DNA of 64,000 nucleotides. It comes from Acidobacteriota bacterium (GTDB lineage: Bacteria > Acidobacteriota > UBA6911). Shown here in pieces: positions 25,983-34,147 of the stretch. The DNA is taken from assembly GCA_012719455.1 (NCBI GenBank), contig JAAYAJ010000105.1, positions 1 through 64,000 on the forward strand, in the 5' to 3' direction. The notes under the pieces are model-generated. The model was not told where the DNA came from, ran no database searches, and saw nothing but the letters and a program-made list of their open reading frames with translations. How positions within the stretch are numbered: position 1 is the stretch's first letter; the number at the start of each line of letters is the position of its first letter. The position numbers and the translations under genes were made by a program.

Positions 25983-26557
25983 CGCAGTTCGACCAGCACC
26001 TGCCGCGCCACCGCCTTGAGGGTGGGAAGCACTCCTATCCCCTGGGGCGCCACCGCCTCTATGCAGGGCTCCCCCTTGACCTGCAGCTGCCGCTTCAGTT
26101 CCTCAACCGGAAGGATCCCGGGAAGATCGCGTTTGTTCAACTGCAGGACATACGGGATCTTGGCGAGATCGAACCCCTGCTCCTTGAGGTTGTCCTCAAG
26201 GTTGGAAATCGACTCCAGGTTGGCGTCCATGCGCTCCTCCTGGGAATCGGCGACGAAGACCACCCCGTCCACCCCCTTGAGGATGAGCTTACGGCTGCTG
26301 TCGTAAAAGACCTGGCCGGGCACCGTGTAGAGATGGAACCGGGTGCGGAACCCACGAATCTGGCCGAATTCGATCGGGAGGAAATCGAAGAACAGGGTCC
26401 TCTCGGTTTCGGTGGCCAGAGAGATCAGCTTCCCTTTGTTTTCGGCGCTGGTAATCTGGTAGACATACTGCAGGTTGGTGGTTTTCCCCCCCAGCCCGGG
26501 TCCGTAATAGACAATCTTGCAGTTGATTTCCCGTGCTACGTAATTAATGAAAGTCAC
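25970..26557 (-). CDS. mglA: MglA-like small Ras-family GTPase
   Basis: MglA is the polarity switch that directs type IV pili and gliding motors to the leading pole. The 195-residue protein has P-loop GPGLGGKTT (19-27), the MglA-type [15 protein letters not shown] region, G3-like [29 protein letters not shown], and G4 LQLNKRDLP. It is encoded 29 bases downstream of the MglB/roadblock gene. Together with pilMNOPQ and the pilin genes in this window, this suggests pilus-driven surface motility, though pilB and pilT are not in view. Confidence 0.93.
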   Translation of the reverse strand: MTFINYVAREINCKIVYYGPGLGGKTTNLQYVYQITSAENKGKLISLATETERTLFFDFLPIEFGQIRGFRTRFHLYTVPGQVFYDSSRKLILKGVDGVVFVADSQEERMDANLESISNLEDNLKEQGFDLAKIPYVLQLNKRDLPGILPVEELKRQLQVKGEPCIEAVAPQGIGVLPTLKAVARQVLVELRKSA

Positions 26558-26586
26558 CGTTAATCCCTTATGCTACATGGAATGGA

Positions 26587-27084
26587 TTAGCTGCCCAGGA
26601 GTTCTTCCAGCTCCGCGTCGCTGAACTGGGGCAGGGAGGAGACCGGCTCCGTTTTTTCGATTCTACGCTGATAATCCCTGATCACGTCCTCGATCAACAG
26701 GGAGGTGTGCTTGCATTTGTACCGCACCAGCCCGGAGGAAGCCGTGGCATCGAAGACCAGGACCAGGGAAAACCTCTTCATCAGGTCCGATATGAACAGG
26801 CTGCGCTGTCTCCCCTGGTGGACCAGAACGGAGAACTCCCGTTCCCCAACAATATTGGCCAGGCCGTCGGTAGCGGCGAGATTGGCCGCGGCCAGGGATG
26901 AAAGTGCCGTGCAATCAATATTTTCGCTTGATCCGGATATGACGATGGGTTGCCCGCTCCGGCTGATCAGCAACACCAGTTCCGCCCGCAGTTCCCTCCG
27001 CATTTTGGACAGGATCGCCTGGATGCGCTGAAACTCAAGCTCATGCAAACCGAAAGTGGGAGAACTCACGTTTCCCCTGCTCAC
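26587..27084 (-). CDS. mglB: Roadblock/LC7-domain protein, MglB-like GTPase-activating partner
   Basis: The 165-residue protein has the roadblock fold signature LRAELVLLISRSGQPIVISG followed by TALSSLAAANLAATDGLANIVG and HQGRQRSLFISDLMKRFSLVLVFD. MglB proteins are homodimeric activators of MglA. An acidic C-terminal tail (FSDAELEELLGS) is also family-like. The first possible start is GTG at 27084. A second GTG five codons later (27069) has AGGGG just upstream and may be the true one. The mglA gene follows directly. Confidence 0.87.
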   Translation of the reverse strand: MSRGNVSSPTFGLHELEFQRIQAILSKMRRELRAELVLLISRSGQPIVISGSSENIDCTALSSLAAANLAATDGLANIVGEREFSVLVHQGRQRSLFISDLMKRFSLVLVFDATASSGLVRYKCKHTSLLIEDVIRDYQRRIEKTEPVSSLPQFSDAELEELLGS

Positions 27085-27202
27085 ATAAAGTGTTTACAAT
27101 CAACATATAGGGTAATAATGGAACCATGGTCCCGCCATCACCCACGCGCGTCCCGGAACAGGCGCCCGCCCCCGCCGGGGTGGGGCCGCTCATATCTTGC
27201 AC

Positions 27203-27231
27203 TTGACTTATCGGCGGAATTTTCCTAATAA
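27203..27231 (+). promoter_or_regulatory. Candidate promoter of the Lys/Ala-tailed TPR gene
   Basis: TTGACT (27203-27208), 17 bases, TAATAA (27226-27231). This lies in the AT-richer 230-base gap between mglB and the TPR gene and would give a leader of about 75 bases. The -10 match is only moderate. Confidence 0.4.
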
Positions 27232-27313
27232 TAACGTCAATTTTGGGGAACTTGGGCCCCGATGGGTTAAATGTTTTATCTTTAATGATTTATTAGGACG
27301 CAGTGGGATATTG

Positions 27314-28102
27314 ATGGCGAGGGTGGCGGCACAGCAGGAGAAGGCAAAACCGAAAAACAGGGAGGCGGTCAAGGCTGCGGGGAAGGAGAAGCCGAAAACG
27401 ACCTCCAAAGCCGCCAAGAAGAGCGCGGCCCCGAAATCCAAAGCCCCGGCGGCGAAAAGCAAGTCCCCAAAATCTGCAGCAGGCGGCAAGCGGGCCGCCA
27501 CGCCGGCGCGCAAACGAACGGCCGGACCGGGAGCTGCTCCCACGGGCATCTCCCTGATAGAATCCTCCGCGACCCCGAGGCTGCTGCGCCAGACTAAAAA
27601 CACCACCGCGGCCCTGGCCCTGCTGGAAAAAGGGATCGAACTCCTCTTCAAGAAGGAAATCCAGAAGGCGCGCTCGGAATTCGACACCCTCATCGACCAA
27701 CACCCCACGGAACTCGAGATCCTGGCGCGGGCGCGCAGTTACCTGCAGATCTGCGACCGGGAGGAGGCGGGCCCAAAGAAAGCCCCGGCAAGCGCGGACG
27801 AGCTCTATGCCATCGGGATCATGGCACACAACCAGGCCGACTACGACAGGGCGCTCAGCTATTTTAGCAAATCCCTGGAAAAGCACCCGGATGCGGACTA
27901 CATCTACTACTCCATGGCGGCCTCGCTGGCCATGAAGGGGGAAGCCGAGGGAGCGATCGAAAAACTGCACCGGGCGGTGGCACTCAACGAGGACAGCCGG
28001 GTGCACGCCAAGAACGATTCCGACTTTTCTGTGCTGGAGTCGCATCCGGGATTCCGGACCCTGATCGGGCTCCCCGTCCCCCAGGCTTCCGCCCAGAAAT
28101 AG
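27314..28102 (+). CDS. TPR protein with a histone-H1-like Lys/Ala/Pro-rich N-terminal tail
   Basis: I do not recognise this 262-residue protein by name. Residues 1-78 are almost entirely Lys, Ala, Pro, Ser and Arg, resembling histone H1-like or nucleoid-binding tails. Residues of about 95-250 are helical with TPR-like repeats: ALLEKGIELLFKKEIQKARSEFDTLIDQHP, ELYAIGIMAHNQADYDRALSYFSKSLEKHP and YIYYSMAASLAMKGEAEGAIEKLHRAVALN. There is no signal peptide. The tail may bind DNA, RNA or another acidic polymer (inference). The downstream Cys-rich gene begins 32 bases later. Confidence 0.75.
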   Translation: MARVAAQQEKAKPKNREAVKAAGKEKPKTTSKAAKKSAAPKSKAPAAKSKSPKSAAGGKRAATPARKRTAGPGAAPTGISLIESSATPRLLRQTKNTTAALALLEKGIELLFKKEIQKARSEFDTLIDQHPTELEILARARSYLQICDREEAGPKKAPASADELYAIGIMAHNQADYDRALSYFSKSLEKHPDADYIYYSMAASLAMKGEAEGAIEKLHRAVALNEDSRVHAKNDSDFSVLESHPGFRTLIGLPVPQASAQK

Positions 28103-28134
28103 TCGGCCCGGGGAACGGAGCCCCGTCAACGGCC

Positions 28135-28542
28135 GTGATCTTCTGCAAAAACTGCCGCCATTGGGTGGACGAGTCCCTGGACGACATCGCCTCGGACCGG
28201 GAGCATCCCCATCTCTTCATGGGATGCCGCCTCTTCGGCCCGGTCGAATTCCCCGAGAAGGCGCGCCAATGCGCCCGGTACGAGGAGAGCGCGGAACTCT
28301 TCGCCCTCTGCCGCCGCTGCGGCCTCGCCGTTCCCAGGGTCTGCCTCTCCCTGGGCGAGTGCGCCAACTGCACCGACACCGATCTCTTCTGCGCGGAATC
28401 GTGTCTCGGGGGGGAAAACCGCAAGTACTGTACTCATTTCGTGCGCCTCTACACCGAGGGGATCAAGCTCATCGACGACCGGAACGAGGTTTTCGACCTG
28501 TTCCCCACCCTCGACCTGCCCGGAAAAAAGAAGACCCCCTAA
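28135..28542 (+). CDS. Small cysteine-rich, probably zinc-binding protein
   Basis: The 135-residue unknown protein has 12 cysteines: C4/C7, C31, C46, C59/C62, C70, C76/C79, C86/C90 and C99. The N-terminal FCKNCRHWV..GCRLFGPVEFPEKARQCARY is one putative metal site. CRRCGLAVPRVC and CANC..FCAESC form others. It has no signal peptide, so structural zinc or iron-sulfur binding in the cytosol is more likely than disulfides. The start is GTG. It follows the Lys-rich TPR gene by 32 bases and probably shares its transcript. Confidence 0.7.
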   Translation: MIFCKNCRHWVDESLDDIASDREHPHLFMGCRLFGPVEFPEKARQCARYEESAELFALCRRCGLAVPRVCLSLGECANCTDTDLFCAESCLGGENRKYCTHFVRLYTEGIKLIDDRNEVFDLFPTLDLPGKKKTP

Positions 28543-28587
28543 TCCACGACGGCGGCGATCACGGCCAAGCAATACACAGGCGTGAAC

Positions 28588-29157
28588 CTAGTGCACCATT
28601 CCGGCCCGGGCAACGGGCCAATAGCTGAAAAACGCTTTGCCGTAAATCAGCCCCTCGGCTACGAAACCCCAATTACGACTGTCATTGCTGGAGTTGCGGT
28701 GATCTCCCAATACGAAGTACTGGCCTTCGGGAACCACCACCCTGGGAAAGGACCGGGTATCCATATACTCGGGCTTGATATATGGCTCGTCAACCCGCTC
28801 CCCGTTCACGACCACGGCGCCGTCCCGGATTTCGATTGCGTCCCCCGGGACCCCCACCACCCTCTTGATGAAGCTCTTGGAGCGATCGCGCGGGTAGGAG
28901 AAGACGATCACATCCCCCCTGGCTATGTCCGCGAACTGGTAGATGAAACGGTTTACAAAAATCCGCTCCTGGTCCGCCAGCCGGGGCTGCATACTCGTCC
29001 CTTCGACCTTGACCGGCTGGATGACAAAAACCACGATGAAAATCGCTATGGCGAAAGCGACGAGAATATCGCGGAGCCAGGACTTGATCTCGAACGCCAA
29101 TTTGAAATCGCGAATCCCTGCGGGGGTTTCGGTTTCAAATGTGCTGTCTTCGCTCAT
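28588..29157 (-). CDS. lepB: Signal peptidase I
   Basis: LepB removes signal peptides at the outer face of the inner membrane. With the ATG at 29157 it has 189 residues: one membrane anchor (WLRDILVAFAIAIFIVVFVIQPV), the catalytic serine S55 in VEGTSMQPRL, and general base K98 in SFIKRVVGVPGD. The box-E motif VLGDHRNSSNDSRNWGFV is intact. An in-frame ATG at 29190 would add 11 residues but falls inside a perfect inverted repeat. It is the second gene after rnz on this strand. Confidence 0.93.
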   Translation of the reverse strand: MSEDSTFETETPAGIRDFKLAFEIKSWLRDILVAFAIAIFIVVFVIQPVKVEGTSMQPRLADQERIFVNRFIYQFADIARGDVIVFSYPRDRSKSFIKRVVGVPGDAIEIRDGAVVVNGERVDEPYIKPEYMDTRSFPRVVVPEGQYFVLGDHRNSSNDSRNWGFVAEGLIYGKAFFSYWPVARAGMVH

Positions 29158-29183
29158 TGTAAAACGCTCTATTTCCTCGATAT

Positions 29184-29200
29184 CGGGCATTCGATGCCCG
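29184..29200 (-). repeat. Inverted repeat in the rnz-lepB junction
   Basis: CGGGCAT (29184-29190), three-base loop, ATGCCCG (29194-29200) is a perfect 7-base hairpin just upstream of lepB. There is no T-run. It may be an RNA processing or translational control hairpin; no function is proven. Confidence 0.4.
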
Positions 29201-29232
29201 GATTTTCAAGCTACCAGACCCATCGCTCAAAC

Positions 29233-30192
29233 TCAAATGCTTTTAGCCCCACCTCCCGCACGCACGGGGCGCGGAATCGGGACCCGCTCCAGGTCGGCAA
29301 GCGCCGTCACATTGGGAAAGACGTTCCGGGCCTCCTCCAAGTGGGCCCGTGTATCGGGGTAACGCTGCGAAAAATGCCCCAAGGCCAGCTGTCCTGCCCC
29401 GGCATCCCTCGCCGTCCGCGCCGCATCCGCCGCCGTCGCGTGCCCGTACCGGGCCGCCAGTTCCCCGTCGGCGGAGAGAAAGGTGGCTTCCATGAGCAGC
29501 AGGTCGGCCCCCCGGGCCAGTTCCAGGGCCACCCGGCAGGGGCGCGTATCCATGACGAAGGCGAAAACGTTGCCGGGCCGGGGAGCGCTCACCTCCTCGA
29601 TGCGGACGGTACCGCGCGGCGTCCGCACGCGCCCCCGGCGCGCGATTTCCCCCACCATCGGCCCGCTCACTCCCGCCGCCGCCAATCTTTCGGGCAGGAA
29701 GCGCCGCCCCTCGGGCTCCTCGATCCGGAAGCCCAGTGTGGGGACAGAGTGGTCGAGTTCCCCCGCCAGCAGCGCCCACCCCCCGGTGCGCCAGACTTCG
29801 GCCGTTTCCCCCGGCCGCAGCGCGATGGGATGCGGCACCAGTTCCACCGAAGATTTGTAGATCGCGGCGCGGCAGAGCGCGTCCACATACGCCTGCCCGC
29901 TCTCCGGGTAGAAGAGGTGCACCGGGTGCCGGCATGACTCCAGCGACAACCGCTGCACGATTCCCGGAAGCCCCAGGCAATGGTCCCCGTGGAAATGGGA
30001 AATGCAGATGGCGTCGACAACCCCGGCCGGCACCCCCGCCAGCGTCATCTGGCGCTGGGCCCCCTCCCCCGGGTCGAAGAGAATGCCCGAACCCTCCCAG
30101 CGCACGAGGTAGGCGTTATGGCTTCTCTCCCGCGTGGGGACCTGGCTGCTGGTCCCCAGCGCGATCAGTTCCCTGCTGCTCATAGGCCTCAT
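29233..30192 (-). CDS. rnz: Ribonuclease Z
   Basis: RNase Z trims the 3' ends of tRNA precursors. The 319-residue metallo-beta-lactamase-fold protein has LIALGTSSQVPTRERSHNAYLVRWEG, the zinc motif HFHGDH (H66, H68, D70, H71), FVMDTRPC, LLMEATF, and GHATAADAA followed by LALGHFSQRY. Two ATGs, 30192 and 30183, both have GAGG just upstream. The second matches the usual N-terminus (MSSRELIALGTSS) better. It is probably co-transcribed with lepB. Confidence 0.92.
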   Translation of the reverse strand: MRPMSSRELIALGTSSQVPTRERSHNAYLVRWEGSGILFDPGEGAQRQMTLAGVPAGVVDAICISHFHGDHCLGLPGIVQRLSLESCRHPVHLFYPESGQAYVDALCRAAIYKSSVELVPHPIALRPGETAEVWRTGGWALLAGELDHSVPTLGFRIEEPEGRRFLPERLAAAGVSGPMVGEIARRGRVRTPRGTVRIEEVSAPRPGNVFAFVMDTRPCRVALELARGADLLLMEATFLSADGELAARYGHATAADAARTARDAGAGQLALGHFSQRYPDTRAHLEEARNVFPNVTALADLERVPIPRPVRAGGGAKSI

Positions 30193-30257
30193 TATGCCTC
30201 GTCACCCACCCGCTTGCAGCCCTTCTTTTCCCGGCAGGGGGCCCGGTGCAATTATTT

Positions 30258-30288
30258 CTGCGTGTACAATTGGCATTTGCACACGCAG
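30258..30288 (+). promoter_or_regulatory. Perfect 8-bp inverted repeat over the -35 region (putative operator)
   Basis: CTGCGTGT (30258-30265) and ACACGCAG (30281-30288) are perfect complements 15 bases apart. They bracket the -35 hexamer and enter the promoter spacer. The geometry, with arm centres 23 bases apart, fits a dimeric repressor site better than an RNA terminator. The regulator is unknown. Confidence 0.5.
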
Positions 30289-30298
30289 TTGATATAAT
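30270..30298 (+). promoter_or_regulatory. Sigma-70-type promoter of the radical SAM gene
   Basis: TTGGCA (30270-30275), 17 bases, TATAAT (30293-30298): a perfect -10 and a 4/6 -35. Transcription would begin near 30305, giving a leader of about 48 bases before the GTG at 30353. Confidence 0.65.
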
Positions 30299-30352
30299 TT
30301 CCATTTCCCGGTAGGGGGGCCCCCTTCGAGCATCTCAAAGGCAGGAATATCC

Positions 30353-31699
30353 GTGAACATCGTCGTTCTCAGCGCCAGCAGGCACCGCAATTGCACCCTC
30401 AAGGACGTCGCCGGGGGGTTCGGAACCGTATTCACCGTGGGGAACTCCCCCTTCGCCCGGCTGCTGGAGATCGCCAAGCGCCGGATTGCCGCAATCCCCA
30501 ACATCACACTGGCCTACCTCGACTCGATGCTGACCGCCGGGGGAGCTTCGGTCCGCATCCTCGACGTCCGGCGCGCGGACCAGCTCGTCCCGGCCGACCT
30601 CTACCTCATCTCCTCCTCGATCGTCGACTGTAATTTCGAACATGAACTCGGCCAAATGGCCAGGAGCCGTTTCGGCGCCCGCGTCGGCTATTTCGGAACC
30701 TTCGCCTCGGCCGTACCCGATTTTTACGCCGACAGCGCCGATTTCATCGTCCGGGGAGAGATCGAGAACCTGGCGCCGGCCCTGGCGCGCGGGGAGATCC
30801 CCTCGGGCGTCGTGGACGCTGGCTTCGTCGGGGATCTGGACAGCCTGCCGTTTCCGCGCTGGGACCAGTTCGACATCCAGCGCTTCCGGTACCAGATCGT
30901 CACGGGCAGGGGTATCACCCTCCCCATGCTCGGAAGCCGGGGATGCCCCTATACCTGCAACTACTGCCCGTACCGGGTCAACTCGAAATACCGCGTCCGC
31001 AACCCCGAAGGCATCGTCGACGAAATCGACTACCTGCACCGGAAATACGGCATCCGCGGCATTTCCTTCCGCGACCCCAACATGACCTTCAGCCGTAGCC
31101 GGGCGCAGCGGTTCGCCGATCTGCTCCTCCGGCACAACCTCGACATCCGCTGGGGAATGGAGGCGCGCACCGACAAACTGGACCCCGAGCTCATCGAGCT
31201 CCTCTATCGCTCGGGACTGCGCAGCGTCGAAGTGGGCGTGGAGTCCTCCGACCCGGACACCCTGCGGGCCAACCACCGCAAAGCCATCGCGCGCGAGCAG
31301 CAGGAGCGTGTCATCGAATGCTGCCACCGACTGGGGATCCGCGTCATCGCCAATTACACCTTCGGGCTCCCCACCGACACCAAGGAGGGGATCCGGGACA
31401 CGATCCGCTACGCCAAGAAGCTGAACACCTTCGCCATCCAGTTCACGGTCACCACCCCCTACCCCGGCACCCCCTTTTACGAAAGTGTCAAGGGCGACAT
31501 CTTCGAAAAAGATTGGGAATGTTTCAACGGGTGGACCAACGTCTTCCGCCATCCCTCCATCGGGACGGAGGACCTGCATCGGCTCAGGGAATTCGCCTAC
31601 GTATCCTACCACCTCCGGCCGCGCTACGTGTGGCGCTTCCTGGAATCGACCGTCCTGCACCCGTGGCTGTTTCCGGACCCCCGGCCCGCGGGCGCTTAA
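30353..31699 (+). CDS. B12-binding-type radical SAM protein
   Basis: The 448-residue protein has an N-terminal cobalamin-binding-like Rossmann domain (about 1-150) without a clear DxHxxG motif. The radical SAM core begins GSRGCPYTCNYCPY (C198, C202, C205), and continues with GIRGISFRDPNMTFSRSRAQ, WGMEARTDKLDPELIELLYRSGLRSVEVGVES and TFGLPTDTKEG. The arrangement matches the BchE/HpnJ-like class that modifies lipids or secondary metabolites. The C-terminus (RPRYVWRFLES) is typical of these. No partner genes adjoin it, so the substrate is unknown. It starts at GTG from its own promoter. Confidence 0.83.
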   Translation: MNIVVLSASRHRNCTLKDVAGGFGTVFTVGNSPFARLLEIAKRRIAAIPNITLAYLDSMLTAGGASVRILDVRRADQLVPADLYLISSSIVDCNFEHELGQMARSRFGARVGYFGTFASAVPDFYADSADFIVRGEIENLAPALARGEIPSGVVDAGFVGDLDSLPFPRWDQFDIQRFRYQIVTGRGITLPMLGSRGCPYTCNYCPYRVNSKYRVRNPEGIVDEIDYLHRKYGIRGISFRDPNMTFSRSRAQRFADLLLRHNLDIRWGMEARTDKLDPELIELLYRSGLRSVEVGVESSDPDTLRANHRKAIAREQQERVIECCHRLGIRVIANYTFGLPTDTKEGIRDTIRYAKKLNTFAIQFTVTTPYPGTPFYESVKGDIFEKDWECFNGWTNVFRHPSIGTEDLHRLREFAYVSYHLRPRYVWRFLESTVLHPWLFPDPRPAGA

Positions 31700-31865
31700 A
31701 CGCGCATGACTTCACCGGGCCTGGAAAGGGTTCGCGCCGCAGGCAGCTCCAATGGCGCACGCGGTCGCACATGCGGTATGATAATGCCGGTTTCAGCCCA
31801 CCTGGTAATGGCCCGGGCCGGACGCGTCGATAAGGCGGCGGCTCGATAGACTGGAGCGTTTCCGC

Positions 31866-32168
31866 ATGCAGACCAACGAAAAGAAGCCGCCGGCTCCCCT
31901 GATCAAGATCACCGGCCTCAACGACAACCTCGACTTCCTGGGCACACCGCTTCACGTGCAGACCGAGTACCTGGACCTGCCCGAAGCCCACGTCTCGACC
32001 CAGGTATTCCGTCAGGGACGCATCCTTTTATCCCGGAAAGCGGCGCTCCCCCCGGGAATCTGCCCGGCGCAGGACTCCGAGCCGATCCGCGCGCTCATGC
32101 GATCCCAGCACTCGGACGTCCTCTCCGAAATCGCCGAAAAACAGAAGCGGCTCCAAGCGCGACCCTGA
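31866..32168 (+). CDS. Small unknown protein
   Basis: This 100-residue protein is unrecognised. The core ITGLNDNLDFLGTPLHVQTEYLDLP..HVSTQVFRQGRILLSRKAALP looks like a compact beta-strand domain of about 50 residues. A helical tail LMRSQHSDVLSEIAEKQKRLQ follows. There is no signal peptide. The acetyltransferase gene starts three bases after its stop, so the two are probably coupled. The gap before it (31700-31865) contains no obvious promoter. Confidence 0.6.
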   Translation: MQTNEKKPPAPLIKITGLNDNLDFLGTPLHVQTEYLDLPEAHVSTQVFRQGRILLSRKAALPPGICPAQDSEPIRALMRSQHSDVLSEIAEKQKRLQARP

Positions 32169-32170
32169 AC

Positions 32171-33109
32171 ATGGCCGGCCTCCGTGTCGTTCCCGTCAGC
32201 CGCGTCGACCTCGAGAGCCTCCTGCCGCTCTTCGAGGAAGAGGGGGCGGCCTGGCTCGCCGAACTCCGGTGGGACTACTCCCCGATCCGGCAGATCCTGG
32301 TCTCGCTGGCCCGGCGCAGGCTCCTGCCCGGCTACGCCGCCCTGGACAGGGCACACCGGGCCGTCGCTTACAGCTATTTTCTCGTCACCGGTTCCAAGGG
32401 CGTCATCGGAGCCCTGTACGCCTCCAGGGACCTCCCGCCGGAGGAGCCGCTCGACCGCCTCCTCGCCCTCACCGTGGACGGCATGAAAGAAACCTCCGCC
32501 ATACGGCGCGTGGAAGCCCAGATCATGCCCTTCCACCGGCGCGATCCCACCGAAGAGTTCCTCCGCCGGGATTTCCGCCACTACCCGCGCCATTTTCTCG
32601 AACGCCCGCTCGCCCCGGGGGACGAAAACCACGCCCCCGCCGCGGCGGCCATCATCCCCTGGGTCCCCTCCCGCCTGGAAGACGCCGGGGAAATGACGCT
32701 GGCCGCCTACCGGGAACAGACCGACGCGGAGATCTGCGCCGATTACGGCACCCGGGGGGGATGCGTAGCGTACTTGAGGAGCCTGGTCGGCAACCCCGGG
32801 TGCGGCATTTTCATGCCCGAAGCCTCCTTCATGGCCCTCGACACCGCGGGCTCCCTCTGCGGCTACATCGTCTGCAGCCGCATTTCCACCCGCCGCGCGA
32901 TGATCCCCCAGATCGCCGTCCACCCCGCGCGCCAGCACGCGGGGCTGGGCAACGCCCTGATGGAGCGCACCCTGGACCGGCTGCGCGCCGCCGGCTTCCG
33001 CTCGGCAAGCCTGACCGTCACCGAGCGCAACACGCGCGCCTTGGAATGGTACCGCCGGCTCGGCTTCCTCCCCCGCATGCGGTTCGGCGCCTATGTCTGG
33101 CAGCGCTGA
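32171..33109 (+). CDS. GNAT-family N-acetyltransferase (two-domain)
   Basis: The 312-residue protein has a C-terminal GNAT domain with the acetyl-CoA pyrophosphate loop QIAVHPARQHAGLGNALMERTLDRLRAAG, then ASLTVTERNTRALEWYRRLGF. The N-terminal half (about 1-160) looks like a second, degenerate GNAT-like domain, with GVIGALYASRDLPPEEPLDRLLA and RRVEAQIMPFHRR. The substrate is unknown. It is translationally close-coupled to the small unknown gene upstream (three-base gap). Confidence 0.8.
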   Translation: MAGLRVVPVSRVDLESLLPLFEEEGAAWLAELRWDYSPIRQILVSLARRRLLPGYAALDRAHRAVAYSYFLVTGSKGVIGALYASRDLPPEEPLDRLLALTVDGMKETSAIRRVEAQIMPFHRRDPTEEFLRRDFRHYPRHFLERPLAPGDENHAPAAAAIIPWVPSRLEDAGEMTLAAYREQTDAEICADYGTRGGCVAYLRSLVGNPGCGIFMPEASFMALDTAGSLCGYIVCSRISTRRAMIPQIAVHPARQHAGLGNALMERTLDRLRAAGFRSASLTVTERNTRALEWYRRLGFLPRMRFGAYVWQR

Positions 33110-33317
33110 ATCCCATTAAGTACCTCACGACCGGAATCAGCGCGCCTTCTCGTTCGAACCGCGCGCGGTGGCGGGCCTGGCTGTTTATATGGGGGAATGG
33201 GGTTGGGAAGATCTGGGCGCGCAACCGGCGACCCTTCCGCCGCCCGGGCAATCACGGGGCCGGTTGCACTCGATCTCCATGGCGTCCTTTTGGGGTTACA
33301 CCCCGCTGGCGCCGCTC
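33110..33317. other. Intergenic stretch between convergent genes
   Basis: I see no gene, terminator with a T-run, or repeat in these 208 bases between the acetyltransferase and the sigma factor gene. Confidence 0.5.
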
Positions 33318-34079
33318 CTATTCATTGATTTTGCGGAGCTTGGTACGCAGCCGCATCATCGCCTTGGTGTGCAGCTGCGACACCCGCGACTCGTTCACCC
33401 CCAGTACCTTCCCGATCTCTTTCATCGTCAGTTCGTCGAAGTAGTAGAGGGATACCACGAGCCGTTCCTTTTTCGGCAGGGTTTCGATGGTGGTGGCGAG
33501 GATCTCCTGGATCTCCGATTTGTGGCAGAGGAAGAAGGGGTCCATGTGCGGGGCGTCGGGCACGTACTTGACCAGCGGGTCGATGTTCTTGTCATCATCC
33601 TGCCCCAAGAGTTCGTGGTAGCTGCCGATGTTCAGCCCCTTGATCTGGTCGACCAGCTCGTAGAACTCATCGAGCGAGATCCCCATCTCGTCGCACACTT
33701 CCTTTTCCGTCGCCGGCCGCCCAAGCCGCTGCTCCAGGTCCCGGTAGACCCGTTCCAGGTCCTTGCTCTTCTTGCGCAACGACCGCGGCGCCCAGTCCAG
33801 GTTGCGGAGGCTGTCCAGGATCGCGCCCTTGATGCGCAACTCGGCGTAGGTCTTGAACTTGACCCCGCGGCTGGGGTCGAATTTTTCGATGGCGTCGAGC
33901 AACCCGAGGATTCCGGCGCTCACCAGGTCGTTGAGTTCGACATGGGAGGGGAGCTTGGTGGAGATTCTCTGGGCGATGTACTTGATCTGGGGAAGGTGCT
34001 CCAGGATCAGGGCGTCGCGCTCGGCGCCGCTCAGATCGAAGGACTCGAAGCTCTTTCTTTGCTGTGCTAAATTCTGCAT
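33318..34079 (-). CDS. fliA: FliA/WhiG-family RNA polymerase sigma factor
   Basis: This 253-residue group 3 sigma-70 factor has region 2 LPQIKYIAQRISTKLPSHVELNDLVSAGILGLLDAIEKFDPSRGVKFKTYAELRIKGAILDSLRNLDWAPRSLR, region 3 LERVYRDLEQRLGRPATEKEVCDEMGI, and region 4 LPKKERLVVSLYYFDELTMKEIGKVLGVNESRVSQLH. FliA normally transcribes late flagellar genes; WhiG-type relatives have other regulons. Apart from the flhG-like gene upstream, nothing flagellar is in the window. No anti-sigma FlgM is seen. Confidence 0.92.
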   Translation of the reverse strand: MQNLAQQRKSFESFDLSGAERDALILEHLPQIKYIAQRISTKLPSHVELNDLVSAGILGLLDAIEKFDPSRGVKFKTYAELRIKGAILDSLRNLDWAPRSLRKKSKDLERVYRDLEQRLGRPATEKEVCDEMGISLDEFYELVDQIKGLNIGSYHELLGQDDDKNIDPLVKYVPDAPHMDPFFLCHKSEIQEILATTIETLPKKERLVVSLYYFDELTMKEIGKVLGVNESRVSQLHTKAMMRLRTKLRKINE

Positions 34080-34147
34080 TGTCGTATCCTCATGTCGGGG
34101 CCGGGTTCGAGAAAGCGGGCCGGCCCGCGGGCTATTCGAAAAGCGTT

